Assembly (NCBI RefSeq): GCF_003298505.1
Contig: NZ_QNGB01000018.1
Coordinates: forward strand, 1-64,000
Source of the DNA: Roseovarius sp. TE539
GTDB taxonomy: Bacteria; Pseudomonadota; Alphaproteobacteria; Rhodobacterales; Rhodobacteraceae
Length of the DNA stretch: 64,000 nucleotides
Reading direction: 5' to 3'
Shown: positions 1 through 11,214 of the stretch, one piece after another
Numbering within the stretch: the stretch's first letter is position 1
Layout: the number at the start of each line of letters is the position of its first letter
Notes under the pieces: model-generated
Seen by the model: the letters and a program-made list of their open reading frames with translations, nothing else
The model's database searches: none
What the model was told of the DNA's origin: nothing
Translations under genes and position numbers: made by a program

Positions 1-44
1 CCCTTCGCCAGGTCGATCGCCAGCATGCTGATATTCGTCGTCAT
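1..44 (-). CDS. IS110-family transposase, N-terminal fragment cut by the window edge
   Basis: The reverse strand reads MTTNISMLAIDLAK from an ATG at 44 and then leaves the window. A start of the form 'NISxxxIDLAK' is typical of the DEDD-type transposases of the IS110 family, whose first catalytic aspartate lies in this 'IDLAK' segment. A GGAGG ribosome site lies about eight bases upstream of the ATG. Only 14 codons are visible, so the family call rests on this short motif. The rest of the element, and whether it is intact, cannot be seen. Confidence 0.6.
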   Translation of the reverse strand, partial: MTTNISMLAIDLAK

Positions 45-243
45 CGGTGTGCCCTCCGCTAAGTTCCAATCGAACTATTATGGCATAAAGGATGCCGTCA
101 GGTGGGGGCATCCACCGCATCAGTTCAGTCAAGACCCCCGGCACGTCCCACCGGCTTTGCGGCACATGGTGCAGGCGCTCGGAAACGGCTGGCGGGCCCA
201 AACAGGACCACCATATGCGCTGATCCATCACAGGGGCTGCTAG

Positions 244-447
244 GGCCCCCAAATCGCCGCCGCGTGGGGGCGCGTCGGCGATCGCGCGGCGGGCCTGACG
301 GCCCTCGATTCCGCGCGGGTCTCGGCCATGACCACGGAAGAAAAAGCCAAGGCCTTCCCCGATCAGGACCTGTCCGACCTCGATTTTACCTCATTCCGGC
401 AGCTCCGTTGGGACAAGCTGGTCGGTCGCGCCGAGGTGCGGTCGGAT
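244..447 (+). pseudogene. Possible decayed gene fragment, unknown family
   Basis: After a stop at 241-243 the forward frame reads a stretch with normal protein composition, including 'LTALDSARVSAMTTEEKAKA' and 'LDFTSFRQLRWDKLVG', before running into Pro/Arg-rich sequence near 450. The stretch looks like a piece of a once-functional protein because its composition changes sharply at the end. I do not recognise the family. A chance open frame in GC-rich DNA is the main alternative. Confidence 0.25.
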
Positions 448-474
448 GAACCACAGGGCACGGGCCCGGCGCAG

Positions 475-492
475 GGCGGGTTTCAACCCGCC
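475..492. repeat. Short palindrome GGCGGGTT-TC-AACCCGCC
   Basis: Two 8-base arms form a perfect inverted repeat separated by TC. There is no T-run next to it, so it is not an obvious terminator. It could be a small intergenic repeat unit or part of the decayed insertion region. Confidence 0.4.
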
Positions 493-1079
493 ACACCAAC
501 CCATCGGCAGAGCCTGCATGATCGCCAGACCACCGGGTGGCGGTCCAAGCTCCGGGTTCTTCGGTTTATGCCAGCCACTGTCGGAGCCCCTCAACCCGGT
601 GCGCCCGGTCTTGGTTCCGCCGGATTGAGCCGGCAAGCCGCAGGGTGGGTGTCTCCATTCATTTTCAGCGCTCGAGCGGGTCCTCACGCCCCGTCACGTG
701 GGCTTCACCCGGTGCTTCCCACGGGCCTTACATCTTCCCGGACCGTCAACGGGGTCACACCACGGGTGAAACCACCCCCCACCTCATCCGCTCACGGTGC
801 CGGCAGAAAGGTCCCGCCCGCGCCGGGCCGCCCGCTGCCCGGGATCCTCCGGCGGTCGCGGCCGGCAAAACACTTCAAGACCCCGGGACACAATCCTCAA
901 ACTGTTCAATCCGCGCGGACCATTTTTTCCTTGCGTTATCGGCCACGCGGCCCCATGTATTTCACGCGACGTTATCACTATCGACCATCTGACTCCTTAC
1001 GGCTCAGTCACTCGATCTTGCACTGACTAGCCGGGCTGCCGCACCAACGCGGGCAGCATAAAACGAAGGAGACAACGGT

Positions 1080-1286
1080 ATGGCCAATGGCACCGTAAAG
1101 TGGTTCAACTCGACCAAAGGTTATGGATTCATCGCGCCCGAGGGTGGCGGCAAGGACGTGTTCGTGCACATCTCGGCCGTGGAACGCGCCGGTCTGACCG
1201 GCCTGGCCGATGACCAGAAAGTGACGTTCGACATCGAAGCCGGCCGCGACGGCCGCGAATCGGCGGCGAACATCGCCCTGGCGTAA
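1080..1286 (+). CDS. cspA: Cold-shock protein (CspA family)
   Basis: A 68-residue single cold-shock domain that binds single-stranded RNA/DNA and acts as an RNA chaperone in the cytoplasm. The RNP1 motif KGYGFI is at residues 13-18 and RNP2 VFVH at 27-30. The length is normal for the family. An AAGGAG site sits seven bases before the ATG, and a strong hairpin terminator follows at 1311. The untranslated leader is probably long (more than 100 bases, with no gene in it), as in many cold-shock genes where it controls translation, but I cannot place the promoter. Which paralogue of the family this is cannot be told from one copy. Confidence 0.93.
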   Translation: MANGTVKWFNSTKGYGFIAPEGGGKDVFVHISAVERAGLTGLADDQKVTFDIEAGRDGRESAANIALA

Positions 1287-1299
1287 CCCACTGGAAAAA

Positions 1300-1331
1300 C
1301 AGATTTTTTCGGGCCCCTCAGGGGCCCGTTT
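1300..1331. terminator. Rho-independent terminator, probably bidirectional
   Basis: The perfect stem GGGCCCC-TCA-GGGGCCC (1311-1327) is followed by GTTTTC for the forward strand and preceded by an AAAAAACAGATTTTTT tract, which gives a U-run on the reverse strand. It sits between the ends of the convergent cold-shock and esterase genes and should serve both. Confidence 0.85.
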
Positions 1332-2015
1332 TCATTTCGCCCGGTCGATCAGGCGAAGGACCGCCGGCCCCATCGCGTCCACGATCCGCGCCACGCCCCC
1401 GGCATTGGGGTGGATACCGTCGGGCTGGAAGAAATCCCGCGCCGCCGCCGGATCCGACGTGCCCAGGCCTGCGAAGAAACTCTCGAAAAAGAGCGTGCCG
1501 TACTTGTCCGCGAGGTCCGGATAAATCGCGTCGAAAGCCGCCTTGTAGTCCGGTCCGTAATTGCCCGGCGCCGTCATCCCGACCAACAGGACCGCCACAT
1601 CCCGGGCCTTCGCCTCGCGCAGAATCGCCTCGAGGTTGGCACGGCTCACCGCCGGGTCGATCCCACGCAGCAGATCGTTGCCACCCAGTGCCACGATCAT
1701 GGCATCCACATCTTCGGTCAGGCTCCACGCAACGCGCGCCGCTCCACCCGCCGTCGTATCGCCCGAGACGCCACCATTGATCAGCTCCACGTCGGCGCCC
1801 CGCTCCGCCAGCCAGCCCCGCATCTGCGGCACGAAGCCTTCGGACTCGACAAGCCCATAGCCCTGGGTCAGGCTGTCACCCATGGCCAGTACCGTTACCG
1901 GCCCGGCCCATCCCGGCGCAGTCATGAACAGGCAGATAATCAGCGCCGCCGCCTTGCCCCGCAGCCCCGCCACACCATATTTCGAAAAACCGTTTGCAAT
2001 CAGGTGCAAGACCAT
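1332..2015 (-). CDS. tesA: GDSL-family arylesterase/lysophospholipase, exported (TesA-like)
   Basis: A 227-residue SGNH hydrolase that cleaves thioesters, aryl esters or lysophospholipids, probably in the periplasm. An N-terminal hydrophobic stretch (about residues 20-37, ending 'APGWAG') looks like a signal peptide. The nucleophile block is 'AMGDSLTQGYG' (Ser about 48), the glycine block 'GGVSGDTT', the Asn block 'LGGNDLLRG', and the Asp-His pair 'DGIHPN' lies near the C-terminus. The start at 2015 has AAAGGAG five bases upstream; a longer open frame to 2162 would run deep into the divergent ABC gene and is rejected. tesA divergent from a ybbA/ybbP pair is a known arrangement in Proteobacteria. 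Confidence 0.9.
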   Translation of the reverse strand: MVLHLIANGFSKYGVAGLRGKAAALIICLFMTAPGWAGPVTVLAMGDSLTQGYGLVESEGFVPQMRGWLAERGADVELINGGVSGDTTAGGAARVAWSLTEDVDAMIVALGGNDLLRGIDPAVSRANLEAILREAKARDVAVLLVGMTAPGNYGPDYKAAFDAIYPDLADKYGTLFFESFFAGLGTSDPAAARDFFQPDGIHPNAGGVARIVDAMGPAVLRLIDRAK

Positions 2016-2703
2016 GGCCACTCCTTTGCTGTCGCTTGCCGGCGCATCCCTCACGCTGACCGGGAACGCGGGGCCGGTAAGGATACTCCACGAGATCACG
2101 CTGGATGTCCACCGGAGCGAGACAGTGGGGCTTGTCGGCCCGTCTGGGTCCGGCAAATCCACGCTGCTGATGTTGATGGGGGGCTTGGAACGCGCCAGTT
2201 CGGGGCGGGTCCTGGCGCTCGGGCATGACCTTTCGGGTATGGGCGAGGATGCGCTGGCGCGCCTGCGGCGTGATCATATCGGGGTGGTTTTCCAGTCCTT
2301 CCACATGATCCCGACGATGACCGCGTTGGAAAACGTGGCCACGCCGCTTGAACTCGCCGGCCGCGGCGATGCCTTTGAGAGGGCCGCGCAGGAACTGGCG
2401 GCCATGGGGCTTGCCGACCGCGCCGATCACTATCCCGCACAGCTTTCCGGCGGCGAACAGCAACGCGTCGCACTGGCCCGCGCCGCCGCGCCGCGCCCTG
2501 ACCTGATCCTTGCCGACGAGCCCACCGGCAATCTGGACGAAGCCAACGGGCGCGCCATCGTCGATCTTCTCTTCGGGCTGCGCGAACGCCACGGCGCAAC
2601 CCTGGTGCTGGTCACTCATGCGCCCGACCTGGCGGCGAGATGTGACCGGGTTGTCACCTTGCGGGATGGCCGCATCACCGCTCCGGAGAAGGCCAACGCA
2701 TGA
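2014..2703 (+). CDS. ybbA: ABC transporter ATPase, LolD/YbbA type
   Basis: A 229-residue ATPase of the MacB/LolD-like class (type VII ABC systems) that powers an FtsX-fold permease in envelope transport. Visible motifs are Walker [10 protein letters not shown] (residues 42-50), the Q-loop 'VFQSFHMIP', the signature LSGGEQQR, Walker B with '[12 protein letters not shown]', and the H-loop 'LVTHAPD'. The start at 2014 has AGGTG seven bases upstream and overlaps the tesA start codon on the other strand. The stop overlaps the permease ATG (ATGA), so the two are translationally coupled. The substrate is not known; in E. coli the equivalent pair also sits beside tesA. Confidence 0.9.
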   Translation: MATPLLSLAGASLTLTGNAGPVRILHEITLDVHRSETVGLVGPSGSGKSTLLMLMGGLERASSGRVLALGHDLSGMGEDALARLRRDHIGVVFQSFHMIPTMTALENVATPLELAGRGDAFERAAQELAAMGLADRADHYPAQLSGGEQQRVALARAAAPRPDLILADEPTGNLDEANGRAIVDLLFGLRERHGATLVLVTHAPDLAARCDRVVTLRDGRITAPEKANA

Positions 2704-5219
2704 AATTGCCCCTCGCCCTGCGGCTTGCGATCCGCGAATTGCGCGGCGGGTTACGGGGTTTCCGTATCTTCATTGCCTGCTTGGTCCTCGGTGTCGCGGC
2801 AATTGCGGCGGTCGGGTCGATTCGGGAAAGCATCTCCGCCGGGATTGCCCGCGAGGGCGCCTCGCTTCTCGGGGGAGACGCCGAAATCGAGCTGACCTAC
2901 CGTTTCGCCGGGGAAAACGAACGGGCCTGGATGGAGGACGTTTCCACTCGGGTTTCTGAGATCGTGGATTTCCGTTCCATGGCGGTGGCGCCCAACGGTG
3001 AACGCGGCCTGACGCAGGTGAAGGCGGTAGACGGGGCTTATCCGCTTCTGGGCGAGGTAAGGCTCGATCCAGCCATGCCTCTGGGCAGGGCGCTTGACGG
3101 CCGAGACGGCCTGCCCGGAGCGGTCATGGACCCGCTTCTGATCGACAAGATGGAACTCGCAGTCGGTGACAGTTTCCGCCTCGGCACCCGCGAGTTCCGT
3201 CTCATGGCGGCGCTTGTCGACGAGCCCGACGATGCAATCGGCGGATTCGGCCTGGGGCCCCGCAGCATGGTCCGTCTGGGAGATCTTGACGGTTCCGGGC
3301 TGCTTGAGCCCGGCACCCTGTTTTCCTCTCAATATCGGCTCGACCTGCCGCCGGGCACCGATCCGGAGACAGTGAAGGCCGGCGCCGAGGAAGCCCTGAG
3401 TGGCAGCGGCCTGCGATGGCGTGACGCACGCAACGGCGCCCCCGGTGTGGCCGAGTTCGTGGATCGGCTCGGCGCGTTCCTGGTCCTCGTGGGACTCAGC
3501 GGGCTGGCCGTGGGCGGCGTGGGCATATCTGCGGCCATCCGCGCCTATCTGTCCGGCAAGACCGGCGTGATAGCCACCCTGCGCACACTGGGGGCCGGGC
3601 GGCGCCTGATCTTCCTGATCTACCTTATCCAGATCGGCTTGCTGGGACTTGTCGGGATCGCGGCGGGGCTTTTGCTGGGTGCCGGGCTGCCGATCCTGCT
3701 GGCCCCCGTGATCGAGGCCCGCCTGCCAGTGCCGGCGGTGTTCACCGTGCATCCCGCACCCCTTGCCGAGGCCGCGATCTACGGCGCACTCACCGCCCTG
3801 ATCTTCACGCTCTGGCCCTTGGCCCGCACCGGAGAGGTGCGCGCAGCGGCCCTGTTCCGCGATGCACTGGATCGGGCCCGCATACTGCCGCCCTTGCCAT
3901 TCCTGCTGACCAGTTGCGGGCTGGTCGGGCTGCTGCTGGTGTCGGCGATCCGATTTTCCGGGGAGGCTTTTCTGACGCTGTGGACGGCGGGCGGCATCGC
4001 CGGGGCGCTTGCGATCCTTGCGGTCACCGCGTTGTTCATCGGACAGACCGCCCGGTTGGTGCGCCCCGCGGTGCGGCACTTCCCTCCGCTTGCCTGGGCG
4101 CTTGGCGCCATCGGCGGACCGCGCAGCGCAGCCACCCCGGTGGTCCTGTCGCTGGGGCTGGGCCTGTCAGTCCTTGCAGCAGTGGGGCAGATCGATGGCA
4201 ACCTGCGCGGCGCCATCACCCGCGAGCTGCCAAAAAAAGCGCCCGCGTTCTTTTTCGTCGATCTTCAGAAAGACCAGATGCCGGCGTTTCGCGATCGCCT
4301 GCAAGCCGACCCGGATGTCACCCGCATCCAGAGCGCGCCGATGCTGCGCGGCATCATCACACGCATCAACGGGCGCCCGGCACGGGAGGTGGCAGGAGAT
4401 CACTGGGTGCTGGAGGGAGACCGTGGCGTGACCTATGCCGGCCCGCTGCCGGAAACCACGACAATCACCGCGGGCGAATGGTGGGGGCCGGCCTATGACG
4501 GAGCGCCCCAGGTCAGCTTCGCCGCGGAGGAGGCCGCGGAAATGGGGCTCTCTCTCGGCGACGAGATCACCGTCAACATACTCGGGCGGGACATCACGGC
4601 GACCCTGACCAGCTTCCGCGAGGTCGATTTCTCGACCGCCGGGATAGGGTTCATCATGGCAATGAACCCCGCCGCGCTGTCCGGTGCGCCGCACAGCTTC
4701 ATTGCCACGGTCTATGCTGACCGGTCCGCGGAGGGCGCGATCCTGCGTGATGTGACCGGGCTTTTCCCGAACGTCACGGCAATCCGGGTGCGCGATGCGA
4801 TCTCAAGGGTCGAGGGACTGCTGGCCGGGCTGGCGGCGGCCACTTCATGGGGGGCATCCGTGACGCTTCTGACCGGGTTTCTGGTGCTCATCGGCGCGGC
4901 TGCGGCCGACAGCCCGGCACGTGTCTACGAGGCAGCGATCCTCAAGACTCTGGGGGCCTCCCGGGCCAGTATCCTGCAAAGCCTCGCCTTGCGCGCGGCG
5001 CTGCTTGGCGCGGCCGCCGGCGCGGTGGCGCTCGGGGCCGGTATTCTGGGGGGATGGGCGGTCAGCCGGTTCGTGATGGACACGCAGTTCACGGTGATCT
5101 GGCCTGCTGCGCTGGCGATTGTTGGCGGGGGTATCGTCGTGACCCTCCTGGCCGGACTCGCCTTCGCCTGGCCCCCGCTGGCCGCGCGACCCGCCCGCGT
5201 TCTTCGCGGGCGAGAATGA
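2700..5219 (+). CDS. ybbP: FtsX-like ABC permease, YbbP type
   Basis: An 839-residue membrane protein with the doubled FtsX architecture: an N-terminal membrane helix at about residues 20-40, a large periplasmic domain, a block of helices between about 250 and 480, a second periplasmic domain, and a final three-helix unit from about 700. This layout matches YbbP/LolE-like permeases with ten helices. The C-terminal repeat contains 'ARVYEAAILKTLGASRASIL', the FtsX coupling-helix signature, and the first unit has a matching 'TGVIATLRTLGAGRR'. It is coupled by overlap to the ATPase. The role, probably in envelope lipid or lysophospholipid handling, is inferred from the tesA neighbourhood only. 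Confidence 0.88.
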   Translation: MKLPLALRLAIRELRGGLRGFRIFIACLVLGVAAIAAVGSIRESISAGIAREGASLLGGDAEIELTYRFAGENERAWMEDVSTRVSEIVDFRSMAVAPNGERGLTQVKAVDGAYPLLGEVRLDPAMPLGRALDGRDGLPGAVMDPLLIDKMELAVGDSFRLGTREFRLMAALVDEPDDAIGGFGLGPRSMVRLGDLDGSGLLEPGTLFSSQYRLDLPPGTDPETVKAGAEEALSGSGLRWRDARNGAPGVAEFVDRLGAFLVLVGLSGLAVGGVGISAAIRAYLSGKTGVIATLRTLGAGRRLIFLIYLIQIGLLGLVGIAAGLLLGAGLPILLAPVIEARLPVPAVFTVHPAPLAEAAIYGALTALIFTLWPLARTGEVRAAALFRDALDRARILPPLPFLLTSCGLVGLLLVSAIRFSGEAFLTLWTAGGIAGALAILAVTALFIGQTARLVRPAVRHFPPLAWALGAIGGPRSAATPVVLSLGLGLSVLAAVGQIDGNLRGAITRELPKKAPAFFFVDLQKDQMPAFRDRLQADPDVTRIQSAPMLRGIITRINGRPAREVAGDHWVLEGDRGVTYAGPLPETTTITAGEWWGPAYDGAPQVSFAAEEAAEMGLSLGDEITVNILGRDITATLTSFREVDFSTAGIGFIMAMNPAALSGAPHSFIATVYADRSAEGAILRDVTGLFPNVTAIRVRDAISRVEGLLAGLAAATSWGASVTLLTGFLVLIGAAAADSPARVYEAAILKTLGASRASILQSLALRAALLGAAAGAVALGAGILGGWAVSRFVMDTQFTVIWPAALAIVGGGIVVTLLAGLAFAWPPLAARPARVLRGRE

Positions 5220-5234
5220 TCCGGGGCGCCGTGC

Positions 5235-8084
<2,850 letters not shown>

Positions 8085-8224
8085 GTCGTTTTCCCTTCAA
8101 CTGATGCGGGGCCGGTTTTGCCGGACGCGCCCGCTTCTGCTTGGTCCGGATTTTCCCGCTGGCAAAACCGTCGTGGAGACCCACGCATTCGCCGGCGGAA
8201 GCCTTGCACGGCCGGGCGCATTTC

Positions 8225-8584
8225 CTAGCCCACGAACTCCTGGTAAGCGGGCTCGTCCATGTAGTCGTCCATCTGGCTGGGCTCGGCCGCCTTGATCTTG
8301 AAGAACCATGCATCGCCCATCGGATCCTCGTTGACCTTTCCGGGTTCGTCGGTCAGCGCCTCGTTGACCTCCGTGATCTCGCCATCCAGCGGCGCCAGAA
8401 TATCGCTCGCGGCCTTGACGCTTTCGATTACCACGACCTCGTCATCCTTCGACACCTCGGTGCCCGGTTCGGGCAGCTCAACGAAGACGATGTCGCCCAG
8501 CTGTTCGGCGGCGTGCTGGGTTATCCCGACCACGATCACACCGTCCTCGTCGCGAAGCCATTCGTGTTCCTCGGTGAATTTCAT
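8225..8584 (-). CDS. gcvH: Glycine cleavage system H protein
   Basis: A 119-residue lipoyl carrier that shuttles the aminomethyl group between P, T and L proteins. The lipoylated lysine is Lys57 in '[12 protein letters not shown]'. 'KFTEEHEW' at the N-terminus and '[20 protein letters not shown]' near the end are family hallmarks. Strong AGGAGA and AGG sites precede the ATG. It lies between gcvT and gcvP in one transcription unit. Confidence 0.97.
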   Translation of the reverse strand: MKFTEEHEWLRDEDGVIVVGITQHAAEQLGDIVFVELPEPGTEVSKDDEVVVIESVKAASDILAPLDGEITEVNEALTDEPGKVNEDPMGDAWFFKIKAAEPSQMDDYMDEPAYQEFVG

Positions 8585-8619
8585 TCCTGTCTCCTGTCCA
8601 AGTCCTGTCGTTTCTGGGT

Positions 8620-9744
8620 TCAGCGTTTGAAACCGGCGGGCACGAAAGGCAGCGGCGTCACGGTCACCGGCCGCCGCCTGCCGCGTAGATCGCCGTAAAG
8701 ACGGGTGCCCTCCCGGGCCATGTCCGCAGGCACGTAACCCATGGACATCGGCGCCTGAAGGGTTGGTCCGAAGGCTCCCGAAGTGATTTTCCCCACGGGG
8801 TCGCTGCCTTCCTCGACGGCATGAAGCTCGGTGCCCTCGCGCATCGGTGCCCGGCCCTCAGGGCGCAGTCCCACGCGCCGGCGGGCCGGACCGTTTTCCA
8901 GCTCGTCAAGGATACGTTCCGCCCCCGGAAAGCCGCCCTCGCGGATGCCGCCCCGGCGGCGGACTTTCTGGATTGCCCAGGCAAGCCCGGCCTCGACCGG
9001 CGTGGTGTTCGTGTCTATGTCATGGCCGTAAAGGCAAAGCCCGGCCTCCAGCCGCAGGCTGTCCCGCGCCCCCAGCCCGACCGGAGCAACATCCTCATGG
9101 GACAGCAGCGCCCTTGCCAGTGTCTCGGCCTTGTCAGCCCCGACCGAAATCTCGTAGCCGTCCTCGCCGGTATAGCCTGAGCGTGAAATCCAGAGCTCGC
9201 CGTGGTCACTGCCGAAAACCCCGACATCCATGAACCGCATTGACGCGACACCGGGCACCAATCCCGCCAGTACCGCCTCGGCCCCGGGTCCCTGCAACGC
9301 AAGCAGCGCCCGATCCGTGATTTCCTCGACCGTGCACCGGGGCAGACCCGCCCGCAGATACGCGATGTCGTGATCCCGGCGGGCCGCGTTGACCACCAGA
9401 AACAGGTGATCGCCTCGATTGGCCAGCATCAGGTCGTCGAGGATCCCGCCCGTCTCGTTGGTGAATACGCCGTAACGCTGTCGCCCCTCCGGCAGGTCCA
9501 GAACGTCGACCGGAAGCAACGCTTCCATCGCCGCCGCAGCGGATTCGCGGCTCTCCCCGGAGCGCACGATCACCTGACCCATGTGACTTACATCGAACAA
9601 CCCGGCGGCAGCCCGCGTGTGCAGGTGTTCCTTGAGTACGCCAGCGGGAAACTGGACCGGCATCTCGTAGCCGGCGAAAGGGACCATCTTCGCGCCCAGA
9701 GCACGGTGCAGAGCCGTCAGTGGTGTTGTCTCAAGATCGCTCAT
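8620..9744 (-). CDS. gcvT: Aminomethyltransferase, T protein
   Basis: A 374-residue T protein that transfers the methylene group from H protein to tetrahydrofolate and releases ammonia. Family features visible are '[13 protein letters not shown]' and '[13 protein letters not shown]' at the N-terminus, the folate-site region '[12 protein letters not shown]' mid-protein, and '[11 protein letters not shown]' after it. The start at 9744 is chosen because '[13 protein letters not shown]' matches the family and AGG/GGGCC precedes it; the upstream open stretch falls in the riboswitch leader. It is the first gene of the gcv operon, controlled by the glycine riboswitch about 90 bases upstream. Confidence 0.95.
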   Translation of the reverse strand: MSDLETTPLTALHRALGAKMVPFAGYEMPVQFPAGVLKEHLHTRAAAGLFDVSHMGQVIVRSGESRESAAAAMEALLPVDVLDLPEGRQRYGVFTNETGGILDDLMLANRGDHLFLVVNAARRDHDIAYLRAGLPRCTVEEITDRALLALQGPGAEAVLAGLVPGVASMRFMDVGVFGSDHGELWISRSGYTGEDGYEISVGADKAETLARALLSHEDVAPVGLGARDSLRLEAGLCLYGHDIDTNTTPVEAGLAWAIQKVRRRGGIREGGFPGAERILDELENGPARRRVGLRPEGRAPMREGTELHAVEEGSDPVGKITSGAFGPTLQAPMSMGYVPADMAREGTRLYGDLRGRRRPVTVTPLPFVPAGFKR

Positions 9745-9832
9745 GGCCCGGCCTCCCCTTTGCCTGCCGCGCGGACCTTTTGGATCTCGCGGACACCGAT
9801 GGCGCACGGCCTTCATGGCCGCGTCCCGATGC

Positions 9833-9992
9833 CCCCTCTGTCCTTTCGCCTGAGATCGCTATCCCTTCGGCGCCCCGGACGTGATCCGGGATCTCTCCAG
9901 AGTTGCCTGTCATGTCGGAACGGTCCCTGTTGCCTGAGAGTTTCCGGGGCGGTTGCTCCTTCGGCACCGGCTCAGCCGGTTCTCCCGATCCG
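9833..9992 (-). ncRNA. Tandem glycine riboswitch (two gcvT aptamers)
   Basis: On the reverse strand two consecutive aptamers can be read. The first has GGGAGAACC, then GCCGAAGGAGCAA and AACTCTCAGGCAACAGGGACCG. The second starts AACTCTGGAGAG, then GCCGAAGGGATAGC and ATCTCAGGCGAAAGGACAGAGGGGG. These are the conserved core elements of the gcvT motif in their usual order with a short linker. The family binds glycine and switches on glycine cleavage genes; gcvT follows directly. I do not see a clear terminator between 9745 and 9832, so translational control is possible. Confidence 0.95.
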
Positions 9993-10002
9993 ATGTATGT
10001 GC

Positions 10003-10031
10003 ACGATAGTATGCCGGCACCGGCCAATCAA
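10003..10031 (-). promoter_or_regulatory. Candidate sigma-70 promoter for the gcv operon
   Basis: On the reverse strand TTGATT (10026-10031) is followed 17 bases later by TATCGT (10003-10008), placing the transcription start a few bases before the first riboswitch aptamer. The -35 element overlaps the last codon of the upstream Rrf2 gene. The -10 match is only moderate. Confidence 0.4.
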
Positions 10032-10480
10032 CCCTGTTTGGCGCAGCCCACAGGCAGGAAGATTTCGAAGAGGGCTGCGTTGCGGCACACCAGCGTCTCC
10101 AGGTTAATATGGTCGAGATGGCTGTAGAACGCTTCGGCGGCGTCCGAGATCGCAACCTTCAAACGGCAGGCGCTGACAAGGGGGCAGGTATTGTCAACAT
10201 CGGCAAAGCACTCGGTTATCGGCATCGGGGACTCGAGCGCGCGAAACACCTCGCCGATGGTGATGTCGGTAGTCCCGCGCGCAAGTTCGATGCCGCCATT
10301 GCGCCCCCGGTGCGTGCGGAGATACCCCAACTGAGCAAGCTGGTTGATGATCTGGGCAAGATGGCTTTCCGAGGCATTGCAGCGCGCGGCGATCTCCGTT
10401 TTCGTGACCAGCCGGTCCTTGTTCACACCACAGAACATCAGTACCCGCATTGCGATATTTGTGCGTTTTGTAATGCGCAT
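10028..10480 (-). CDS. Rrf2-family transcriptional regulator with Fe-S cysteine triad
   Basis: A 150-residue regulator of the Rrf2 family, with an N-terminal winged helix ('CNASESHLAQIINQLAQLGY', wing 'RGRNGG') and three cysteines at residues 91, 99 and 105 in 'ECFADVDNTCPLVSACRLK' that would hold an iron-sulfur cluster. The Cys-x7-Cys-x5-Cys spacing equals that described for RirA, while the DNA-binding half resembles NsrR, so iron, nitric oxide and redox sensing are all possible. The start at 10480 (MRITKRTNIAMR) fits the family; upstream codons are rejected. It lies just upstream of the gcv promoter and divergent from the next gene by 73 bases. Confidence 0.85.
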   Translation of the reverse strand: MRITKRTNIAMRVLMFCGVNKDRLVTKTEIAARCNASESHLAQIINQLAQLGYLRTHRGRNGGIELARGTTDITIGEVFRALESPMPITECFADVDNTCPLVSACRLKVAISDAAEAFYSHLDHINLETLVCRNAALFEIFLPVGCAKQG

Positions 10481-10553
10481 GTCTTTGCCCGAGCCCTTCC
10501 CCCGCCCCTCCTTGCATTCCTTCGATCCTGCTTGCAAAAGACGGGGGAACGAC

Positions 10554-11153
10554 ATGATCCAGATCAAGGGTGCACCGATAACATATACCGGACATGCATA
10601 TTTCTTCGGCTACGGCAGCCTGGTGAACCGCGAAACACATGATTTCGACGGCGCACATCCCGCACGCTTGAAGGGCTGGCGCCGGGTCTGGCGCCACACC
10701 ACGCTGCGCCCCGTTGCCTTCTTGACCGTGGTGCCCGACCCCGGGGGCGTCATCGAGGGGCTGATCGCCGAAGTGCCGCGGCTCGACTGGGCCGCCCTGG
10801 ACGAGCGCGAGAGCGCCTACGATCGCGTCGCGGCCTCCCATCAGATCGAGCACCGGCTCACCCACCGGCCCGAGATCGCTGTCTATTCAATTCCCGAAGG
10901 CAAGCACGGCGCCCCGTCGCAGGCACATCCCGCTTTGCTGAGCTATATAGACACCGTGGTTCAAGGCTACCTGCGAGAGTTCGGCGAGGATGGCGCGCAG
11001 CGCTTTTTTGCCACCACAGACGGGTGGGAGGCGCCGGTTCTGGATGATCGCGCCGACCCGATCTATCCGCGCCATCGGCACTTGAACGAGGAAGAACGTG
11101 CCTTCGTGGATGCCTGCCTTGCGGAGCGTGGCATCCGGCCAATGACCAGCTGA
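10554..11153 (+). CDS. Gamma-glutamylcyclotransferase-like protein (ChaC/AIG2 fold)
   Basis: A 199-residue protein of the gamma-glutamylcyclotransferase superfamily, which splits gamma-glutamyl peptides to 5-oxoproline. The N-terminal 'YFFGYGSLVN' is the substrate-binding YGSL motif, and 'LDERESAYDRV' supplies the glutamate expected for catalysis. The start at 10554 follows GGGGGAAC; the longer open frame from 10344 runs antisense into the Rrf2 gene and is not credible. The natural substrate (glutathione, other gamma-glutamyl amides) cannot be decided from sequence. Confidence 0.82.
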   Translation: MIQIKGAPITYTGHAYFFGYGSLVNRETHDFDGAHPARLKGWRRVWRHTTLRPVAFLTVVPDPGGVIEGLIAEVPRLDWAALDERESAYDRVAASHQIEHRLTHRPEIAVYSIPEGKHGAPSQAHPALLSYIDTVVQGYLREFGEDGAQRFFATTDGWEAPVLDDRADPIYPRHRHLNEEERAFVDACLAERGIRPMTS

Positions 11154-11214
11154 TCGCTGGCAGACGCTCTGTCGGCTCCACACCGCGCCAAGCAGGCAAG
11201 ACCCTCGAAAGCGG

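Larger units (their letters stand above)
45..1079. other. Gene-poor region between the transposase start and the cold-shock gene
   Basis: About 1 kb without a convincing gene. Positions 45-240 should hold the promoter and end of the IS110-type element. Positions 244-447 contain a short protein-like stretch listed separately. From 448 to about 900 the sequence is open in several frames on both strands, but the translations are rich in Pro, Arg and Gly and contain no motif I recognise. The last 150 bases are the probable 5' leader of the cold-shock gene. The content fits decayed or inserted DNA at a mobile-element boundary. Confidence 0.5.
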
